Source: Ianthella basta
Taxonomy: Eukaryota > Porifera > Demospongiae > Verongiida > Ianthellidae
DNA: 64,000 bases
NCBI GenBank assembly: GCA_964019415.1
Contig: OZ025871.1
Span: 5,282,713 to 5,346,712 of the forward strand
Direction: 5' to 3'
Below are positions 1 to 64,000 of the stretch, in pieces. The translations under genes and the position numbers were made by a program. The notes under the pieces are model-generated. The model worked only from the letters and a program-made list of their open reading frames with translations. It made no database searches and had not been told where the DNA came from. Every line of letters starts with the position of its first letter. The first letter of the stretch is position 1.

Positions 1-90
1 AGCAATTCTGAGGATGTAACACATAGTGTACAGGAGTTGTGTTGATTTGTGTAGACAAATCATTTACCTGGTGTGCCTTCTGATTAACAG

Positions 91-189
91 GCAATGGCAA
101 AAGCAAATGTACAGTGCTTCTTAGAATTCACCAGCAATGAAGGGGTGAAGCAACTGCTAACAGGGGATGATAGTGTGGTGTTCTATGAG
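91..189 (+). CDS. Candidate internal or terminal exon of unknown gene
   Basis: A good acceptor (tctgattaacag) precedes an open frame beginning AMAKANVQCFLEF and ending ...DDSVVFYE. The frame either stops at TGA 190-192 or is cut by a GTGAGT donor at 190. It lies about 550 bp before the putative promoter of the large gene, so it would belong to a different upstream transcript. No family was recognised. The evidence is splice consensus and open frame only. Confidence 0.25.
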
Positions 190-564
190 TGAGTCTTAGT
201 GGTTAAAAGTACAAGTTAGTAGACATGTCCTTGCAATGTATCTGATGTCCGAAACTGCTCCACACTTCTTCCTAAACTGTTGATCAATCAGTCTCTGTTG
301 TTTATGCAATGTTAAATGTTGACTGCCACATGCCATTGATATGTGATTAAGACTTTAAATTGAGTGAGGCCTCCGCACTAGAGTGTGCCAACTTGCTCTG
401 CCTGATGTTAGCTAGCTAGCAAGCTAGTTAGCTAGGCCATCACCTGTGGGCAGCCCCTTGATGCTGCATGAGCTTGCTAGCTCAACTGAAAGCAGTTTCA
501 AATGTCCATGTAGCTATGTACAGTACTCTAAAAAGTTGACAAATTCATTCATACTTTCAGCTTA
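190..564. other. Non-coding spacer with a CTAG-rich run
   Basis: No coding signal was seen. A short stretch at about 408-436 is built of overlapping tagctag/ctagc words. The spacer separates the candidate exon at 91-189 from the paired hairpins and promoter-like region to the right. Confidence 0.5.
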
Positions 565-620
565 GTCTCGCTCGCCAGACCCCCATGCGGATCGCGGAAG
601 TGGGGTCTGGCGCGCGAGTC
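565..620. repeat. Imperfect palindrome (hairpin 1)
   Basis: The left arm CGCTCGCCAGACCCC is answered by GGGGTCTGGCGCGCGAG at 602-618. The loop is about 16 bases and GC-rich. It shares the word GTCTGGC with hairpin 2, about 20 bp downstream, suggesting a small fold-back family or a structured upstream region. Confidence 0.65.
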
Positions 621-640
621 CAGCAAAATCATGAAAGCCA

Positions 641-720
641 TAGTCTGGCTCGCTAGACCGTCCCATCTAAACGCCGGGCACTTAGGGCGGGCAGACGGGA
701 CGGTCTAGCACGCCAGACTA
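641..720. repeat. Imperfect palindrome (hairpin 2), MITE-like
   Basis: Arms 641-664 and 697-720 are reverse complements with about two mismatches. The left arm starts tagtctggctcgctagaccg and the right arm ends cacgccagacta. The spacer is about 32 bases and GC-rich. It sits immediately upstream of the CRE/kB cluster. Confidence 0.7.
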
Positions 721-743
721 TGAAAACCATGGAGCAATAATTG

Positions 744-776
744 TGACGTCATATCCGTCATTTTGCGGAATTCCCC
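744..776 (+). promoter_or_regulatory. Candidate promoter elements: CRE and NF-kB site
   Basis: TGACGTCA at 744-751 is a perfect palindromic CRE/ATF site. GGAATTCCCC at 767-776 reads GGGGAATTCC on the other strand and fits the NF-kB consensus GGGRNWYYCC exactly. Between them lies GTCATTTTGCGG, a weak reverse YY1-like word. About 155 bp downstream is a strong donor (AAG|GTGAGT), and about 420 bp downstream is an ATG in good context. The layout suits the promoter of the large gene. Promoter function is inferred from motifs and position. Confidence 0.45.
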
Positions 777-933
777 TCCACTTCTCTGGGTCGCAGGTAA
801 CTGTGAACGCGATCGGGTCTTTGGATCATTCCCCAGGGTCTCTGTTGTCATTGAGGACGCCAAGAAGATGCGATAACTTGTACTATTGCTCCTTCATTGA
901 ATATTCAACTTTCGCTGATAGACTACCGGTAAG
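777..933 (+). other. Putative non-coding first exon (5' UTR)
   Basis: The right edge is set by AAG|GTGAGT at 931-939, a near-perfect donor. The left edge is arbitrary because no transcription start can be read. An ATG at 743 opens a 64-codon frame, but splicing to 1193 would end it at once out of phase, so it is at most an upstream ORF. The next acceptor is tcctgctgtag at 1192. Confidence 0.35.
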
Positions 934-1195
934 GTGAGTCTTTATCAACTCTACCTCCTGAGAATCGTAGTTTCATCCATCAAACGTCGCCCTTTACTGA
1001 AGTGTGGCGGATCTAATCTCGCTTTCTTTCTTTGTTAATCATTGATTTGTCACGTCTCTTCTCTCTGTATACGCTAAGTTACCTGTTTGTTTCGTGCCGC
1101 CTTCTTTACACTTGTAGACAGATGTATTGATGAGATGCGTTAGATCGAGAGATAATGTCTCAATTCTGCTCCCTCATTCTGTCCTGCTGTAGACC

Positions 1196-60366
<59,171 letters not shown>

Positions 60367-63300
60367 GTATGTCAACTGTATGCATCTCTATGTGCACTCT
60401 CTCTTCTGCATCCTTGTCACACCTACACCTAGCTGGACTATACTGAAGTAAGCAAGGACCATTTATTCCTTTCTATAATTCTGGATTCAAATACCAAACT
60501 TGTCAAAGTCGTGCTTCCATTGAATGTAACCAATTGTGTAAGAGCATATCTTGCCAGAGGAAGTATGGCTTCTCTTGTCATGACTTCATGTTGATGGTCA
60601 GTGATGTAGCTATCTAAGTACTGTCTATACATATGATATGATACACACATGATATGTAAGGTAGCCCAAACACATTGTATATTGGCCAAGTGGCAAAAGC
60701 ACTACTGCTTAGGCATTTAGCATGCTGCAATGTTCTCGCTCTTTCACTATTACTGCATGTAGTTGTTCAAAGCCAGGCACTAGTAGTCAGGTGGGTGTGG
60801 TCCACTCTTTGTACATGTTGGTTGCCACTGTGAGCACATCCGTTGTCAGTGTGGTGTTCACTCCAACCATATGCAGTTGCAAGAGACTGCATGGTTGTAC
60901 ACACATGCCATTTATTGGGCATGGTTTGTAAGAGACTAAGCATTTTACAGTACATTCTACTGCATATTTGGTACTCTACTTTGAGGATTTGCATTCACAT
61001 ACGTTGTACACAGCTAATATAACCTGGTGGGATTGTTTTTGGGTGACACATTCTACTTCACAGTACATTAAACCTGTTTGCTTATTGTTTGAGGAGGTCC
61101 TCCCACTGTACACAACATGCTGCTAGGATATCCTGTGTCCTGGGTAGCTGTGGACTTGGCTTTTATCCTTGTGTGGATGAAGTACTTCTCTTAACTGATC
61201 GGAAATGGTGTGAATACTGATTTCAGTGTGAATGTCACACTGAACAAATAGGTGGGAGCACTGATTGGTGTGGAGGGTATTCTGTGTTTTATCAGTGTGT
61301 TGCAGTCAGCTCTAGTTATATGTATACTTCCGACTTAAATGAATGCAGTGTCTGTTAATGATGGGGTAGTTGTGTACAGAAAGTTTAGATGTAGATGTGT
61401 GATATAGTGAATGATAAGAACTGTTTGTTATGGTGGTGCCGCTATATCTGCCCAGTCATGAAGCTTGCTGCGATGGCAGGAGATCACTTCATGGGCGAGA
61501 GCCAGGTCATGCATCAGCTCTGGCCACCAAAATAGAGGCATGTTCCAAGTCTTCTTTAAAAAAAACAGCTGAACAAGTTGCAGAAGGGACCTGAAAGCGC
61601 TTTCTCCAATCGAGGTGTCGGAACAGAGGTTAGGCTGTACTATAAAAAAGACGGTACGTGGGAACGCTGTGTTATCCGCCATGTACGCACACAGGTAAAT
61701 TGTATATGCGTAGAAGCTGGTCTACAGGTTGAAAACGTGTAGTGCGTACCGGTGACTTGCAGTTTGCGGTCGCGCACGTGACTTTCCCACACGTTACAGG
61801 TTACGCATAGGTCAAATTACACAAATCTAAATGTCTCTAATGTCACAATTTGCACTGCTTGTTATCATTGCACATGAAGGTAACGAAGAAAGCATGACTT
61901 GTGCATGGCCAATTAGCTGGCTTCTGATAGAGTGGATCCATGTGTGCACCTTTTGCTAAACATTCACAGTACACATTTGACCACTTGTGCATAGACTACC
62001 TTGCTGTGTTCCGTCCAGCACTCTATTTAGAATGTGAACAGCATACTTCACTCAAACCAACACACAGTGGACATACTGAAGCCATATGTGCACTTGTGGT
62101 CTACAGACTGATTTACCCATGGTGGCAGCTGGTGTGTAATTATATAATGGGCCTGCACTAATCTTCACAGCAAGCAATACTTGCAGTGTCTAGTACAACA
62201 CTCAATACTCTCATTTGGAGTGTGCTCCCTGGGAACAGCATGGACCTCTACTGCCAGTCATTGCAATTTTGACTGCCTTGTTGCAGAAGGCTTCTGTTGT
62301 GAGCTAGTGCACATTCACATGACTTTCTGAGTCCTTTGAAAGTTAGGAGCAGCAATGTATTGGTCTAGTGGTAGTAACAGTCCAGAACGCTATTAAAATG
62401 GATGGATAAGACTAAAAGTGTTTGCTTGCATATACGTAGATAATTTATGTAGCTTTATATGATTACTTAAGTCTGCTACTAAGCCGGGATGATAGTCTAA
62501 GTCAGCTGCTAAGATGGTAAAGAACAGTCTCTGCAAGGTGTACTATTAACAATTGCAAAGTTTGTAATACAGTAGTTTAAAAGTTGGCCCAATAGACTAG
62601 AACTGTACCAACTTTAGGCTGTAAGCTGACTGCTTCCTCTAAACTTGCTTAGCCTGCTGCTGCATCTCCATTGTGCACTTAAACCATCCACTAGCACTTG
62701 GCTTGTGACGATGTAAGGCTGTAGTATGTAACAGTGGACACAACAGAGAAGCAGTGCATGGAATGGCTTCCTACTGCCACCAGTTTGGTACACCAGCCAA
62801 GTTCATCACCATGATCTGGCCTAGGTCTTTTGTAATCAGAAGAGCAGGAGTAAAAGCAGCACTTTGGAAAATCTGTACTGACTCAGGCTCCTCAGATCAG
62901 CATAGTCCTTGGGCACCAGGACTGTGAGGTGTGACGCTAGCACTGCGACCCTAGCACTTCACTGAGTAAGAGTCTATTAACTTTGGCAGAAAGTAATCAT
63001 GCAATTCTGTTATGTCCTTTCTCTCCACCTTCTAATGAGTGCATTTTCATATGTCAGATATCTGTAGTTGTCTCCTCTATATTATGATCTTGCTGAAGAT
63101 AACAGTTAATTTTTCTGCATTTAGAAGTTGTTGTTGAAGTTGAGACTTCAGTAGTGCCTCTGAAACCAGAGGTATAGGACATGATAGCTCCAGAGGTTAT
63201 CACTCAGTCACCTTGTCCACATCCTTCAATCTAGTCATGTCCAACACATGCATCTTGTAACTTTCCCTTCGATGTATGCAGCATGCTATGGTGTTTTGTG

Positions 63301-64000
63301 TCTGCTACGTGAATGTAGCGTGTTTTGACATGCCATTTTATGGCCTTGTGACGAGGTATGTTAGCCGCTGTTTATGACGTCATTTATTAAAATGGCGGCA
63401 GGCCACGCGCGGTCGCAAGGGACAAGAGAAATAGTGCCACTCAGAGCTCGTACGTTGTCTGTCATTGAAATATACCACAATGTAGAGGTATCGACAGCGT
63501 TTTGGTTTCTTGTCATCAGTCAGTGCCACTTCTCACGGTGGCTTACGGAAGTTCGCAGCAAATGAAGTTGGATCGCCCTCTGTTGCAGCGTGTCGTTGCC
63601 ACCTGCTGCCAGCAACCATCCTACACCATATGTCCTGGGCCTGTGAGAATTGTAAACAGGACTTGCCACACCTCTGGCCCAGGGAAGGCCTGCTTGAGGC
63701 TAACCACCTCAATCGTTTGTTGGACTACGTCCCACTGGCCCCTTTCAATTGGTTGATTTAGTACCCTACTCCCTATAATTGTGCAAGGACTAGGGAAGAG
63801 CAACACAACAGCTAACCTCACTGCCTGCATCATCAGCATTTGGAGAACCAGAGATACAGGGCATTAGAGACAGTGTGTGGTAAGTTTTAATTCCCACTCC
63901 ATTGCTACGTATCTTGTCCTCCCTCTGGACCTCCTTCCTCCCGTTTGCCCTCTCATCACTCCATGGCGTATCTCACACACCTCACAGTTGTTCTTTCTCT

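Noticed and set aside
743-937. 64-codon ORF at the promoter
   Set aside because: It overlaps CRE and kB motifs and is cut by a strong donor into an out-of-phase exon, so it is at most an upstream ORF.

Overview
The window reads as invertebrate metazoan DNA, AT-rich and crowded with transposons. A demosponge is my best guess, because it combines a CARD-NACHT-LRR (NLR) gene, 2A-like peptides and CR1/L2-like LINEs carrying 2A. Sea urchins and amphioxus also have such genes, so the phylum is inferred, not proven.

Most of the window appears to be one very large plus-strand gene that starts near position 744 and runs off the right edge. Exons were placed by splice consensus, open frame and phase agreement. 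A promoter-like stretch (744-776: a palindromic CRE and a consensus NF-kB site) precedes a non-coding exon ending at 933. Exons at 1193-1475, 1698-1832, 3299-3533, 3638-3734, 4713-4851 and 4946-5063 encode a hydrophobic N-terminus, a Death-like region, further hydrophobic segments and a canonical 2A ribosome-skipping peptide (GDVEVNPGP). In phase, the next exons are a CARD-like exon (12582-12905) and a large NACHT exon (22118 or 22090 to 23743). Alternating LRR exons follow: type A of 131 nt (39580, 46349, 60236, and a dead remnant at 55558) and type B of 241-247 nt (45571, 51491). If the model holds, one reading frame makes two proteins: a membrane-associated Death-like protein and, after the 2A break, a CARD-NACHT-LRR receptor. 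One junction (exon 1193-1475 to exon 1698-1832) could not be closed in phase.

The introns hold the rest. They contain RTE-like LINE pieces (7.6-10.4 kb), LINE-like elements with a C-terminal restriction-like endonuclease (10.7-12.1, 17.8-20.0 and 31.5-34.8 kb), and a full-length, apparently intact CR1/L2-like LINE at 35038-38524 with 11-bp target duplications and its own N-terminal 2A. There is also a non-autonomous element with a single 243-codon ORF and a matching LINE tail (about 25.69-26.62 kb), a Helitron-like family, TA-flanked MITEs, a TTAA-flanked piggyBac-type element, several fold-back elements and long (GT)n tracts.

From 38.7 kb to the right edge, intron blocks of several kilobases recur (about 38.7-44.3, 47.1-50.6 and 59.6-64.0 kb). 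These tandem duplications multiplied the LRR exons. Exon A at 39580 differs from its copy at 60236 more than the flanking introns do, and mostly at replacement sites. No rRNA, tRNA or CRISPR array was recognised.
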